Positions 6,091 to 6,091 of a stretch of DNA of 6,091 nt are shown in pieces. The notes beneath the pieces are model-generated. The model was not told where the DNA came from, did not search any database, and was given only the letters and a program-made list of their open reading frames with translations. How positions within the stretch are numbered: position 1 is the stretch's first letter; the number at the start of each line of letters is the position of its first letter. The stretch covers positions 1 through 6,091 of the forward strand of contig CAYLJE010000144.1 of the NCBI GenBank assembly GCA_964383915.1. Direction: 5' to 3'. A program made the translations under genes and the position numbers. Origin of the DNA: DRPN01 sp964383915. Lineage in GTDB: Bacteria > Bacteroidota > Bacteroidia > Bacteroidales > VadinHA17.

Positions 6091-6091
6091 G

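Overview
The window looks like part of a carbohydrate-degradation locus from a member of the Bacteroidota. The evidence is moderately AT-rich DNA, lipoprotein signal peptides on secreted enzymes, AGGAG-type sites in A-rich leaders, and glycoside hydrolases packed head to tail. No SusC/SusD pair is inside the window, so calling it a polysaccharide utilization locus (PUL) is inference. The genus cannot be fixed. Every gene I can support lies on the minus strand, so transcription runs from position 6091 towards position 1.

In transcription order the layout is as follows. (1) The last 31 codons of an unidentified protein, stop at 5995. (2) A 15-codon mini-ORF at 5918-5965 with its own AGGAG, which is either a leader peptide or the stump of a lost secreted gene. 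(3) A GH43 family enzyme (4119-5900) with complete catalytic residues and a C-terminal beta-sandwich. It carries an odd N-terminal stretch that resembles fragments of a beta-helix lyase. (4) A GH28-like right-handed beta-helix lipoprotein (2435 to 4096 or 4126). (5) A 77-bp gap, then a 754-residue lipoprotein with a probable amidotransferase-like N-terminal fold and an aromatic-rich helical region suggestive of a six-hairpin glycosidase (93-2357). (6) One base after that stop, the first 30 codons of another lipoprotein whose mature start reads KEFYIS, typical of secreted beta-helix enzymes. It runs out of the window at position 1.

Spacing between genes is short (1 to 77 bp, apart from the mini-ORF region) and I see no terminator, so the set is probably one operon. 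A reasonable model is a surface and periplasmic set acting on a pectic or related plant polysaccharide. In that model the beta-helix enzymes cut the uronic-acid-rich backbone, GH43 removes arabinose or xylose side units, and the 754-residue protein acts on a released oligosaccharide. The substrate is inferred only from enzyme families.

The most unusual points are three. The GH43 N-terminus looks like a spliced secretory leader placed in front of an intact ancestral start codon. The mini-ORF just before it may be debris from the same rearrangement. The 754-residue protein is one I cannot assign to any named enzyme family. I found no RNA genes, CRISPR arrays, insertion sequences or attachment sites, and no gene-free stretch longer than 300 bases.
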